The notes under the pieces: generated by a model
The model's input: only the letters and a program-made list of their open reading frames with translations
The model's database searches: none
Told to the model about the DNA's origin: nothing
Position numbers and translations under genes: made by a program
NCBI GenBank assembly: GCA_024409185.1
Contig: JAKSUD010000012.1
Location: forward strand, 1 to 11,548
Direction of reading: 5' to 3'
From: an archaeon
GTDB lineage: Archaea > Methanobacteriota > Methanobacteria > Methanobacteriales > Methanobacteriaceae
Length of the DNA: 11,548 bases
Shown: one piece after another, positions 1 to 6,642 of the stretch
Layout: each line of letters begins with the position of its first letter
How positions within the stretch are numbered: the stretch's first letter is position 1

Positions 1-397
1 AAAAAATTTATAATTATTTTTCTTAATTTCTTTATATTTTTTAGCTCTTTTTTCTAAAATTTTTATTTTATTTCATGAATTTAGAATTATTTTACCAATA
101 ATTTTTAGAATGTTTCTTGTTTGGAGCATTTTTTTAAAAAATATTCTTAATTTAGACTTATTTTATGAATATATTTCAATTTTTTTTAAAATCATTTAAA
201 AAATATTTATATCTTGAATTTATATAATTAATTAAGTGATTATTCATTTTTAATTAAATTTTATATATTGGAGTTCAATTTTATTCTTATTTTGAATTTT
301 ATTATTCATTTTATAAAATTTAGTTTATAATAATCATAGTATAAGTTGTATTATGCAATTTATTAAGTAGTAGATTTGTTTTATTATAGGTGATATA
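1..397. other. AT-rich non-coding region upstream of the DUF2193-like gene
   Basis: No credible coding frame on either strand: stops are dense and the composition is almost purely A/T. It holds candidate archaeal TATA elements read toward the gene on the right, chiefly the stretch ttttatatattgg at about 259-271 and a second at about 322-334 (agtttataataat). A start site about 25 bases after the second would leave a leader of roughly 45 bases; after the first, about 105. I cannot choose between them. The gene's ribosome binding site (aggtgat, 388-394) ends the region. Confidence 0.6.
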
Positions 398-1249
398 ATG
401 AAAGAATTATATGAAAAAATGATAAACGAAGCTATGGCTGCTCAAAAAGCAGATGTAACTGTAATATCTGAAAACAGATATAATGACTTTAAAATAGCTG
501 ATGCAAAACCTTATGCAGATGCAGTAGCTAATATGACTGTTTTAGATGGTCAAGCAGAAACTGTAATTAACTTACATAAAAATTCTGTAAAAACTCATTT
601 TGAAACTTTATCTTCTCTTACAGAAACTGTAAGACCAGAAGATGATCCATTTGTAGAACATTATCAAACTCCACCAATACTTGAAATTTTATGTGAAGAA
701 GATGGTGCTTTTGCAGATAGTGTAGATAAATTTATTCAAGCTATTGCTGATAATGAAGCATTAGTTGCTAAAGAATCTATTAGAAGATATGGTGGATTCT
801 ATGGTCCAACTTGTGTAGTAGACTTTGCACTTATGCCTGGTAGTACAAGTAATGTTGTAAATCAAATTTTAGCAAAAACTGATGGTATACCTGTTGAACA
901 CAAACAAGCTATTCTTGCAGCTAAATCTTGGGGTATGAATACTTCTTATGCTGTTGGTGATGCATTTGCTAATGCTTTAGAAGCTGGAGCAACTGCAGCA
1001 GAAGCAACTGAAGCTGAAATTGCTGCTTTACAAAATATTTACAAAGACCCAATAGAAGCTCAAGGTCAACTTATGGATGATGCAGATCACAGTTCTTTTG
1101 ATGTAAGAAAATACATGTTAACTTACAAAAAAGAAATGACTGCTACTGTTAAAGCAGCTATGGATGATGGTGTGTTCTATGGAAACATTTTAACTGTTCC
1201 TGCATACTGTGTAGGAGATATTGCTCACTACATTGCACAATCTACTTAA
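398..1249 (+). CDS. N-terminal frame of the split DUF2193-like protein
   Basis: 283 residues, mostly predicted helical and acidic, soluble, without signal peptide or membrane segment. Notable stretches are RRYGGFYGPTCVVDFALMPG (about residues 129-148) and SWGMNTSYAVGDAFANALEAG (about 177-197), the latter running into an alanine/glutamate-rich helix. The Shine-Dalgarno aggtgat (388-394) sits at normal distance from ATG 398. The frame is open right up to the TAA, and the residues before it (GDIAHYIAQST) join smoothly onto the next frame, so the protein appears cut rather than naturally ended. If translated alone, it would be the first 57 percent of the family protein. Confidence 0.7.
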   Translation: MKELYEKMINEAMAAQKADVTVISENRYNDFKIADAKPYADAVANMTVLDGQAETVINLHKNSVKTHFETLSSLTETVRPEDDPFVEHYQTPPILEILCEEDGAFADSVDKFIQAIADNEALVAKESIRRYGGFYGPTCVVDFALMPGSTSNVVNQILAKTDGIPVEHKQAILAAKSWGMNTSYAVGDAFANALEAGATAAEATEAEIAALQNIYKDPIEAQGQLMDDADHSSFDVRKYMLTYKKEMTATVKAAMDDGVFYGNILTVPAYCVGDIAHYIAQST

Positions 1250-1250
1250 T

Positions 1251-1898
1251 ATGTGTAAAGATGATGTAACTATGAATATTATTAAAGCTACAAGTGCTGT
1301 TATGGATGCTACTTTAAGAGCTAACATAAATGATTATGATACTCCTTATGATGTATTAAACTTAGCTACTGGTTCTACTGCATGTGCTACTGAATATATG
1401 CTTGAATTAGATGGATTTAATGCACCAATGATTGTAGATTTACTTAATAAAAGATTCCACAATTATGTACAACAATACCCAACTCGTGGAGCTGCTGCTG
1501 AATTACACAACTGTGACTTTATGGACATGATTTACAGAGGTTATAATGCAGTATCTAAAGCAAGAAAAGCTCAATCAGCTCAACCTGGTCTTATTGTACC
1601 TAAAATCAAAAAATTCAAAGTTGACTTAAGCCCAATTTTAGAAAACGAAGTTGTAATGAACCCACAAAGATATGCATATCCTGCTTGTGCTATTTCTGTA
1701 AGATTCTCCTCACTTATGAGACTTGCAGATTACCCATGTTTACTTACTTCAGAACCAGTAACTGCTACTATGATGACAAATGTAATTGCACTTCATAAAG
1801 AAGTTCCTGCTTCTCCTTTAAGAGCATGTAAAAACTGTGCAGCAGCATCTTTAGGTGATGCAAAACATGCATATTGTCAATGGAGAGAATCTGTATAG
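1251..1898 (+). CDS. C-terminal frame of the split DUF2193-like protein
   Basis: 215 residues from the ATG at 1251, which lies one base after the preceding TAA (TAATATG), a geometry that permits translational reinitiation without its own binding site; none is seen upstream. The frame is open back to about 1221 but those extra codons (LLTTLHNLLN) are the out-of-frame reading of the upstream gene. Visible motifs: TGSTACATEYMLELDG near the start, YAYPACAISVRFSSLMR in the middle, and the cysteine-rich end SPLRACKNCAAAS. Function unknown. Followed by a hairpin at 1922-1963 before aqpM. Confidence 0.65.
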   Translation: MCKDDVTMNIIKATSAVMDATLRANINDYDTPYDVLNLATGSTACATEYMLELDGFNAPMIVDLLNKRFHNYVQQYPTRGAAAELHNCDFMDMIYRGYNAVSKARKAQSAQPGLIVPKIKKFKVDLSPILENEVVMNPQRYAYPACAISVRFSSLMRLADYPCLLTSEPVTATMMTNVIALHKEVPASPLRACKNCAAASLGDAKHAYCQWRESV

Positions 1899-1921
1899 GT
1901 TTTTAAGATAATATTAATAAG

Positions 1922-1963
1922 AGGTAACTGTATATTCTATTAAAATTATACATTACCTTTTTT
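1922..1963 (+). terminator. hairpin plus T-run between the DUF2193-like gene and aqpM
   Basis: aggtaactgtata (1922-1934) pairs with tatacattacct (1947-1958) in a 12-bp stem with one bulged C and a 12-base loop, followed immediately by six T (1958-1963). It resembles an intrinsic terminator, and archaeal polymerases also stop at T-runs. It lies 24 bases after the upstream stop and ends 28 bases before the aqpM start, so it could equally act as an attenuator in a shared transcript. Confidence 0.55.
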
Positions 1964-1991
1964 ATTATCAATTATTAAAAGAGGATTAATT

Positions 1992-2765
1992 ATGGCTTCT
2001 TGTGGTATTAAGAAAAAATTTATAGCAGAACTTATTGGAACAATGTTACTTGTTCTCTTTGGTACTGGTTCTGCTGTTGTTACTTTATTGATTAGTGATA
2101 GTATTACTCCTGGAACTGCGGGAATTGGCATTCTCGGAGGTTTAGGGGATTGGATAGCTATTGCATTAGCATTTGGTTTAACTGTAATGGCATGTATTTA
2201 TTTATTTGGTAAAATTTCTGGTGCTCATTTAAACCCTGCAGTTACTATTGGATTACTTGTAACTAAAAACATTTCAGTATCTGATTCAATTTACTACATT
2301 GTTGCTCAAGCTATTGGAGCTACTTTAGGTAGTATTTGTTTATTCTTATGTTTAGGAGACCCTTCTGTAGCTATTGGTGGTTTAGGTGCTACTGCTCCAG
2401 GTATGGGAGTTACTTATCTCCAAGCAATGTTTGCTGAATTTTTAGGAACTTTCTTCTTAATGATGGTTGTTATGGGTGTAGCTGTTGATAAAAAAGCAGA
2501 TCCTGGATTTGCAGGATTATCAATTGGTATGACTGTAACTGCAGTTATTGTTGTTTTAGGTGCATTCACTGGTGCATCAATTAACCCTGCACGTACATTT
2601 GGTCCTTATTTGATGGATTTAGTATTAGGTGGAGCTAATTTATGGGCTTACTTCCCAATTTATTTAGTTGGCCCTATAGTTGGTGCAATTGTTGCTGCAT
2701 TAATCTATGATTATTTAGCTAAAGACAATGATTTATGTGAAGTTCCACATCCATTCCAAAAATAA
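1992..2765 (+). CDS. aqpM: AqpM-type aquaporin (MIP family channel)
   Basis: 257-residue membrane channel of the major intrinsic protein family, closest in my reading to Methanothermobacter AqpM, which conducts water and, weakly, glycerol. Six membrane segments and two half-helices are apparent. Both signature motifs are intact: SGAHLNPAVTIG (NPA at residues 81-83) and GASINPARTFGPYL (NPA at 198-200, followed by the selectivity-filter Arg201). The position that is Ile in AqpM instead of the His of water-specific aquaporins is also Ile here (about residue 186), and Phe61 matches the filter Phe, suggesting AqpM-like selectivity for water or small uncharged solutes and gases. The loop GILGGLGDWIAI is shared with AqpM. 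The start is set by gagga (1981-1985) ahead of ATG 1992. The gene has its own terminator and is likely monocistronic, or read through from the gene before. Confidence 0.93.
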   Translation: MASCGIKKKFIAELIGTMLLVLFGTGSAVVTLLISDSITPGTAGIGILGGLGDWIAIALAFGLTVMACIYLFGKISGAHLNPAVTIGLLVTKNISVSDSIYYIVAQAIGATLGSICLFLCLGDPSVAIGGLGATAPGMGVTYLQAMFAEFLGTFFLMMVVMGVAVDKKADPGFAGLSIGMTVTAVIVVLGAFTGASINPARTFGPYLMDLVLGGANLWAYFPIYLVGPIVGAIVAALIYDYLAKDNDLCEVPHPFQK

Positions 2766-2797
2766 GTTATTAATCATTAAAATTTAACAATTTAATA

Positions 2798-2830
2798 TAA
2801 AATAGCTTTTAGCTATTTTATTATTTATTT
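2798..2830 (+). terminator. aqpM terminator
   Basis: taaaatagct (2798-2807) and agctatttta (2811-2820) form a perfect 10-bp stem with a 3-base loop (ttt), followed by a T-rich tail, starting 32 bases after the aqpM stop codon. Confidence 0.7.
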
Positions 2831-3142
2831 TATAATTTTCTATTTTTTTACATATTTTTTAGAGTATATTTTTTAATAATTTTTGTGTTTTTTACTTGTA
2901 ACTATTTATTTTTTTATTAAATTTACTTTATTTATACAAACCTTTTTAAATAATAAAAATAAATATATTATTACGTTAGAAATTTTGCTATTTAATTTAC
3001 TAATTATTTAGCTTAATTTATTTGAAAATTCATTTAAATTGTTTTTAACGTTTATAATTTAATAAACCTTAAGATGTCTAAATATTAATTTGGTATTTAT
3101 TCATCATGGATGTGGCTTAAAGCTGAACAAGAGGTAATTAAA
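2821..3142. other. non-coding leader and promoter region of the superoperon
   Basis: No coding frame is credible. The best TATA element for rpl15e is tttataattt at 3051-3060, giving a predicted start near 3080 and a leader of about 60 bases. An upstream purine/AT stretch (aaacctttttaaat, from about 2939) could be a second BRE/TATA-like element. The leader contains a tiny frame at 3106-3120 (MDVA, stop) just ahead of the L15e binding site; whether it is translated is unknown. Confidence 0.4.
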
Positions 3143-3697
3143 ATGAGTATGTACAAATATATTAGAGATGCATGGAAAAACCCAGATGAGTCCTATGTAA
3201 GAGAACTCATGTGGCAAAGAGTTCCTAAATGGAGAAAAGAACCAGCAATCGTAAGAATTGATAGACCAACCAGAATTGATCGTGCTAGATCATTAGGTTA
3301 CAGAGCTAAAAAAGGTTTCGTTGTAGTAAGAACCAAAGTTAGACGTGGTGGAAGAAGAAAAACTCGTTTCTTACACGGTCGTAGACCAAAAAGAATGGGT
3401 GTAAACAAAATCACCATGGCAAAATCTATCCAAAGAATTGCTGAAGAACGTGTAGCTAAAAAATACCCTAACATGGAAGTTTTAAACTCTTACTGGGTAT
3501 GGGCTGACGGTAAATACAAATACTTTGAAGTTATTTTAGTAGACACTAGAAGTCCTTCTATTGTCAACGACGAAAAAATTAACTGGATTTGTGAAAAACA
3601 GCACAGAAGCAGAGCTCTTAGAGGTTTAACTAGTGCTGGTAAAAAAGGCCGTGGCCGTAGAAATAAAGGAAAAGGTAGTGAAAAAAGATTAAAATAA
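3143..3697 (+). CDS. rpl15e: 50S ribosomal protein L15e
   Basis: 184 residues of the archaeal/eukaryotic large-subunit protein eL15, the usual family length. It begins [14 protein letters not shown] and has the typical very basic core [19 protein letters not shown] (about residues 53-71) and a lysine/arginine/glycine C-terminus ([18 protein letters not shown]). It binds 23S rRNA. The start at 3143 is chosen because gaggt (3131-3135) precedes it at 7 bases and the family starts with MYKYIRDAW; an in-frame ATG at 3110 would add 11 residues foreign to the family. First gene of the exosome/proteasome superoperon here, separated from the rest by a terminator and a tRNA gene. The last codons form one arm of a hairpin. 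Confidence 0.96.
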   Translation: MSMYKYIRDAWKNPDESYVRELMWQRVPKWRKEPAIVRIDRPTRIDRARSLGYRAKKGFVVVRTKVRRGGRRKTRFLHGRRPKRMGVNKITMAKSIQRIAEERVAKKYPNMEVLNSYWVWADGKYKYFEVILVDTRSPSIVNDEKINWICEKQHRSRALRGLTSAGKKGRGRRNKGKGSEKRLK

Positions 3698-3707
3698 TCT
3701 TTTTTTA
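3681..3707 (+). terminator. terminator hairpin built from the last codons of rpl15e
   Basis: aaaaaagatta (3681-3691) is perfectly complementary to taatctttttt (3695-3705), with a loop of three A. The stop codon TAA (3695-3697) lies in the second arm, and the T-rich region continues to about 3730. The arm therefore encodes Lys-Arg-Leu and terminates transcription at once. Confidence 0.65.
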
Positions 3708-3841
3708 ATTTTTTTCTTTTCTTTTTATTTTTAATTTATAAACTCTTTTTAAATCAAATATTATTTATTAAATGATAATCAATTAATATTTGAATTAATT
3801 ATTTATAGTCATTTTATAGTTAACTTTATAAAAGATGAGTT

Positions 3842-3850
3842 CTATAAATT
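3842..3850 (+). promoter_or_regulatory. putative TATA box of tRNA-Glu
   Basis: ctataaatt centred near 3846 lies about 27 bases before the tRNA 5' end, the usual archaeal distance to a start at or just upstream of the tRNA. A second AT element (tttataaaag, 3825-3834) is less well placed. Confidence 0.45.
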
Positions 3851-3872
3851 AGAATGTTGTTTTTAGTTTTAT

Positions 3873-3947
3873 GCTCCGATGGTGTAGTCCGGCCAATCAT
3901 TTCGGCCTTTCGAGCCGAAGACTCGGGTTCGAATCCCGGTCGGAGCA
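3873..3947 (+). tRNA. tRNA-Glu (anticodon UUC)
   Basis: Complete cloverleaf of 75 bases. Acceptor stem gctccga (3873-3879) pairs with tcggagc (3940-3946), discriminator A at 3947. The anticodon arm is tcggc/gccga around the loop ctttcga, which gives anticodon TTC. The T arm is tcggg-ttcgaat-cccgg. CCA is not encoded; six T follow directly (3948-3953) and would end transcription. No intron is present. It is locally GC-rich in an AT-rich setting, as expected of a structured RNA. Confidence 0.97.
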
Positions 3948-4022
3948 TTTTTTATTAAACTATTTTTATTTATTTTTTAATTGCATTTTTTATTTCTTAT
4001 TTTAAATTTTGAGTTGGTATTT

Positions 4023-4508
4023 ATGATTCATAACATTAGATATAGAGTATTTGTGTATGAAAATGAGGATTTAGATTTAATTACAGATGCTCTTTTAAAT
4101 ATTTTGCCAAGTGCGGAAGTTGAAGCTGAAGAAGTTGAAGGATTACTTGAAGAACCTATGGTTATTTTATCAGGTATGGTTTCTAAAAAAAGACACACTA
4201 AAGAATTTTTAAATAATCTTTTAGCTATTGATAAAAATCAATTATCTAAACTTTATAATGATTTAGATAAAAAAATGGATGAAAAAGGAAACTTATTTTT
4301 AAGATTTTCAAAAGATTTTAAAGTTTTAGAATCTGGTGAAAACAATCAATCTGAAAATGATTCAGATGATGCTATTGATTTAAATCAATGGAAAATCTTA
4401 GATGGTGGAGACAGTATTCATCTTAAAATTAAAGTAGCTGCTTATCCAGCTAAAAAAGAAGTAGCTTTAAAAATATTAGATGAAGTTTTTCCAGATGAAG
4501 TCAAATAA
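4023..4508 (+). CDS. RNA-binding protein of the COG1325 (exosome-associated, dsRBD-fold) family
   Basis: 161 residues. It starts MIHNIRYRVFVYENEDLDLI and contains VILSGMVSKKRHTKEFLNNL (about residues 47-66), the usual pattern of the small archaeal family predicted to be an RNA-binding exosome-associated subunit. It normally lies next to the RNase P genes Rpp30 and Pop5, exactly as here. The core has three strands around helices; a polar acidic insert rich in Asn, Ser and Asp (about 103-120) separates two beta segments. The start at 4023 is preferred over the in-frame ATG at 3981, which would add a hydrophobic 14-residue stretch and lie in the tail of the tRNA terminator. Its binding site (ttggt, about 4014-4018) is weak. 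Role in the cell is inferred from family and neighbours. Confidence 0.8.
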   Translation: MIHNIRYRVFVYENEDLDLITDALLNILPSAEVEAEEVEGLLEEPMVILSGMVSKKRHTKEFLNNLLAIDKNQLSKLYNDLDKKMDEKGNLFLRFSKDFKVLESGENNQSENDSDDAIDLNQWKILDGGDSIHLKIKVAAYPAKKEVALKILDEVFPDEVK

Positions 4509-4557
4509 ATTAAAATTTAATATAATTTAACATAAATTCAATTAAGTTGTGGTTTAA

Positions 4558-5493
4558 ATGAAATTTTATGATTTAAATATTAGAGGACAAAACTTTAATA
4601 ATGATTTAAAATTAATTCAAGAAGCACATAAATTTGGCTGGAATCATCTTAATTTAAATTATTCTCCAGATTATTTTAATAAAGCTTTAGATTATAAAGA
4701 TGATTTGCTTAATAAAGCTTTTAATAATGATAATTCACTTACTAAAAGTTTAGATGCTGATTTTGAAGTATCAATGGGAATTAATATTTCAAATCCTAAA
4801 AATCCTAATGAAGTTAGAAAAGTTGTTAATAAATTTAGAAATAAAACTCAATATCTTAGCTGTTTAGGTGGAGATTTAAAGATTAATCGAGCTATTTGTG
4901 AAAATAATAGAATTGATGTTTTATCTCGTCCTTATTATAAAAGACATGACTCTGGTATGAATCATGTTTTAGCAAAACTTGCTGTAAAAAATAATGTAGC
5001 TATTGAACTTTGTTTTAGAGATATTCTTAATCAACATTTAAAATATAGAGCTAATGTTATAGCAAGTTTTAAAGAGATTTTAAAGTTTCATAGAAAATTC
5101 CAATTCCCACTTATTTTGACAACAGATACTAAATATATTTATGATGTTAGATCTACAAGAGATATTGTGGCTCTGTTTAAAGCTATTGGATTTACAAATG
5201 AAGAGATTTATAATGGTTTCTATAAATATCCTAAAGAAATTCTTGATTTTAATAAAGATAGAAAAAATATGATTATTCAAGGTGTTAAAGTAGTTGAAGG
5301 AGCTACTGATTTCACAGAAGTTCATAAAAAAGAAGACACCACCATTGACTTTGATGATTTATTTGAAGATGACATTGAAGATGATGATATTGATGAAAAA
5401 TTTGATGAAGAATATTTAGATTTAGAAGATATAAATGATTTAGATAATTTAGATAATCTTTTTGAGGATATTGAAGGTGATTTTGATGAGTAA
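4558..5493 (+). CDS. rnp3: ribonuclease P protein component 3 (Rpp30) with acidic C-terminal tail
   Basis: 311 residues. The first 245 or so match archaeal Rpp30, a TIM-barrel-like (PHP-type fold) protein that pairs with Pop5 on the RNase P RNA to cut tRNA 5' leaders. Recognisable parts include MKFYDLNIRG at the start, CLGGDLKINRAICENNRIDV (about 102-121), DSGMNHVLAKLAVKNNVAIE (131-150) and the late segment FPLILTTDTK (183-192). Family members are generally around 230-250 residues, so about 55 residues at the end are extra; these (258-311) are more than half Asp/Glu, with repeated DDLFEDDIEDDD- and DLEDINDLDNLDNL-like runs and scattered Leu/Phe/Ile. The tail DNA also carries the ribosome binding site of rnp2. 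The start at 4558 follows gtggt (4550-4554). Confidence 0.88.
   Translation: MKFYDLNIRGQNFNNDLKLIQEAHKFGWNHLNLNYSPDYFNKALDYKDDLLNKAFNNDNSLTKSLDADFEVSMGINISNPKNPNEVRKVVNKFRNKTQYLSCLGGDLKINRAICENNRIDVLSRPYYKRHDSGMNHVLAKLAVKNNVAIELCFRDILNQHLKYRANVIASFKEILKFHRKFQFPLILTTDTKYIYDVRSTRDIVALFKAIGFTNEEIYNGFYKYPKEILDFNKDRKNMIIQGVKVVEGATDFTEVHKKEDTTIDFDDLFEDDIEDDDIDEKFDEEYLDLEDINDLDNLDNLFEDIEGDFDE
5473..5480 (+). promoter_or_regulatory. Shine-Dalgarno of rnp2 inside the rnp3 coding end
   Basis: gaaggtga stands 5 bases before the rnp2 ATG at 5486 and lies within the last codons of rnp3 (Ile-Glu-Gly-Asp). It fixes the rnp2 start and shows that the two genes are translated in a coupled manner. Confidence 0.75.
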
Positions 5494-5857
5494 ACTTAAA
5501 GTTTTACCTCCAACACTTAGAATTAATAATCATTATCTTGTACTTGATGTTAAGTCAGAAGTAGAACTTGACAAAGATGACATGGTTAAATGTATATGGG
5601 ACGCGTGTATTAGGTTCTGGGGTGAGTGTGAAACAAGTAACTTCAATCTATGGGTCATGAGACACTACTTTGTTGAGAGAAGTGATGATTTTATTCACTA
5701 CAAAACCATTTTAAGATGTCAGTCTGGTTATGAAGAAAAAGTCCGTGTAGGGCTTGCTACTTTAACAAGGTATAATTATAATAAAATAGCTATTACTACA
5801 ATAGGTATTGCGGGGACTGTAAAATCTGCAGTTGATAAATTCATTGATTTAGAATGA
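5486..5857 (+). CDS. rnp2: ribonuclease P protein component 2 (Pop5)
   Basis: 123 residues, normal for archaeal Pop5, the RNase P protein that binds the catalytic domain of the RNA together with Rpp30. It begins MSKLKVLPPTLRINNHYLVL, with the family's characteristic LPPTLR, and ends with TIGIAGTVKSAVDKFI (about 105-120), the usual (V/I)xGTxK(S/A)A motif. The start overlaps the rnp3 stop by 8 bases (ATGAGTAA, 5486-5493) and is supported by gaaggtga; an in-frame ATG at 5462 would add eight residues unlike the family. Tight overlap with rnp3 implies equimolar production of the Pop5-Rpp30 pair. It is the last gene before the interrupting minus-strand gene. Confidence 0.93.
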   Translation: MSKLKVLPPTLRINNHYLVLDVKSEVELDKDDMVKCIWDACIRFWGECETSNFNLWVMRHYFVERSDDFIHYKTILRCQSGYEEKVRVGLATLTRYNYNKIAITTIGIAGTVKSAVDKFIDLE

Positions 5858-5971
5858 ATTTATTTTTTTATTTTTAATATTTTATTTTATTTCTCTTTTT
5901 TATTTTAGCATTTTTTAAACTTTTTTATTAATTTTATTTTTAGATAATTTGTTTAATTTTAAAATAAGTAA
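5858..5971 (+). terminator. T-rich termination region after rnp2
   Basis: Several runs of 5-7 T follow the rnp2 stop between 5860 and 5940. Archaeal RNA polymerase stops at such T-tracts without a hairpin. This is a reasonable end for the L15e-to-Pop5 half of the superoperon. Confidence 0.45.
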
Positions 5972-6002
5972 AATAGTTATTTTAATTAATAAAATAACTA
6001 TT
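5972..6002 (-). terminator. perfect 13-bp hairpin at the end of cstA, possibly bidirectional
   Basis: aatagttatttta (5972-5984) and taaaataactatt (5990-6002) are exact reverse complements separated by 5 bases. The cstA stop codon (5998-6000, minus strand) sits in one arm. On the minus strand the stem is followed by ttttacttatttt, a usable termination tract. It lies between two convergent genes. Confidence 0.65.
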
Positions 6003-6642
6003 GAGTAATATTTTCATCATCACTTTTTTTATTATATTTATAATAATACATAAATCCTACAGTAATAGCTACAGTTCCAATTATAGCTATTATATTGGAT
6101 ATTAATGCACTAAGATGCAATCCTTCGGGAGCTTGTAAAATATAAGCAATAGCTACAAGAGAACAAAACATTGCAGGAAGTATAGTTATAATATAATGCT
6201 TTTTCTTTCTCATTAAATAAACTGTTGCTGCCCAAAGAACTAAAGAAGCTACAATTATTTGCACAAATGCAAAATATCTCCAAATTAATGCAAAGTCAAC
6301 AAAAGTTAATGCTAAAGTGATAATAAATATTGGTATTGATATTTTTAATCTTGAGATTAATTTTGATTGATTAATTTTTAACTCATCTCCAATAATAATT
6401 CTTGCACTACGTAATGCAGTGTCTGCACTTGTGATGGGACATATAACTACTCCAATAATTGTTAAAGTTAAACCTAGAGTTCCTAAAAGAGCAAAGGACA
6501 TTTCTTTTACTCCAATAGCTGGATTTGCACCATATAATGCTGCGATTTGAGGTTGCCCATGGAAGAAAGCCATAGTAACAGCTGCCCATATTAAAGCAGT
6601 AATTCCTTCAAGTACCATTGCACCGTAAAATACAAATCTCAT
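5998..6642 (-). CDS. CstA C-terminal frame
   Basis: 214 residues from the ATG at 6642, in a frame open further upstream to the frameshift at about 6716 and encoding there the true CstA motif CGAVSGFHSSQSP. It contains RFVFYGAMVLEGITALIWAA, the conserved GVVICPITSADTALRSAR and about five further membrane helices, ending in a polar Lys/Asp-rich tail (NKKSDDENITQ). The 4-base ATGA overlap with the preceding stop could permit reinitiation, but a lone C-terminal half missing the central motif is unlikely to transport. Confidence 0.7.
   Translation of the reverse strand: MRFVFYGAMVLEGITALIWAAVTMAFFHGQPQIAALYGANPAIGVKEMSFALLGTLGLTLTIIGVVICPITSADTALRSARIIIGDELKINQSKLISRLKISIPIFIITLALTFVDFALIWRYFAFVQIIVASLVLWAATVYLMRKKKHYIITILPAMFCSLVAIAYILQAPEGLHLSALISNIIAIIGTVAITVGFMYYYKYNKKSDDENITQ

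Larger units (their letters stand above)
398..1898 (+). pseudogene. DUF2193-like methanogen protein, interrupted by a single-base frameshift
   Basis: Two consecutive frames together make one protein. Frame one ends ...HYIAQST then TAA at 1247-1249. Frame two resumes with NMCKDDVTMNII from 1248. Removing one T from the ACTT at 1244-1247 gives ACT AAT ATG and a continuous reading frame of 499 residues. That length, and motifs such as CVVDFALMPGSTSNVV, fit my memory of the archaeal family DUF2193, which has no known function; this family name is tentative. Cysteines are clustered near the C-terminus (CKNC and a further Cys before the end), which could bind metal, but that is inference. The two halves have the same base composition and codon use. 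The start at 398 is supported by aggtgat 4-10 bases upstream. The break may be a true inactivation, a natural two-polypeptide split, a programmed +1 shift, or a sequencing error. Confidence 0.6.

Noticed and set aside
1221..1250. Earlier start (TTG 1221) for the second half of the DUF2193-like gene
   Set aside because: Those ten codons are the out-of-frame reading of the first half's conserved end; ATG 1251 or a repaired fusion fits better.
1946..2131. Minus-strand frame across the start of aqpM
   Set aside because: Antisense shadow of the first aquaporin helix and the upstream hairpin.
3873..3947. tRNA-Glu as an integration site for a mobile element
   Set aside because: No integrase gene and no duplicate of the tRNA 3' end elsewhere in the window, including at the edges of the cstA insertion.
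5080..5325. Minus-strand frame inside rnp3
   Set aside because: Phe/Ile/Asn-rich antisense of the Rpp30 core; no start signal.
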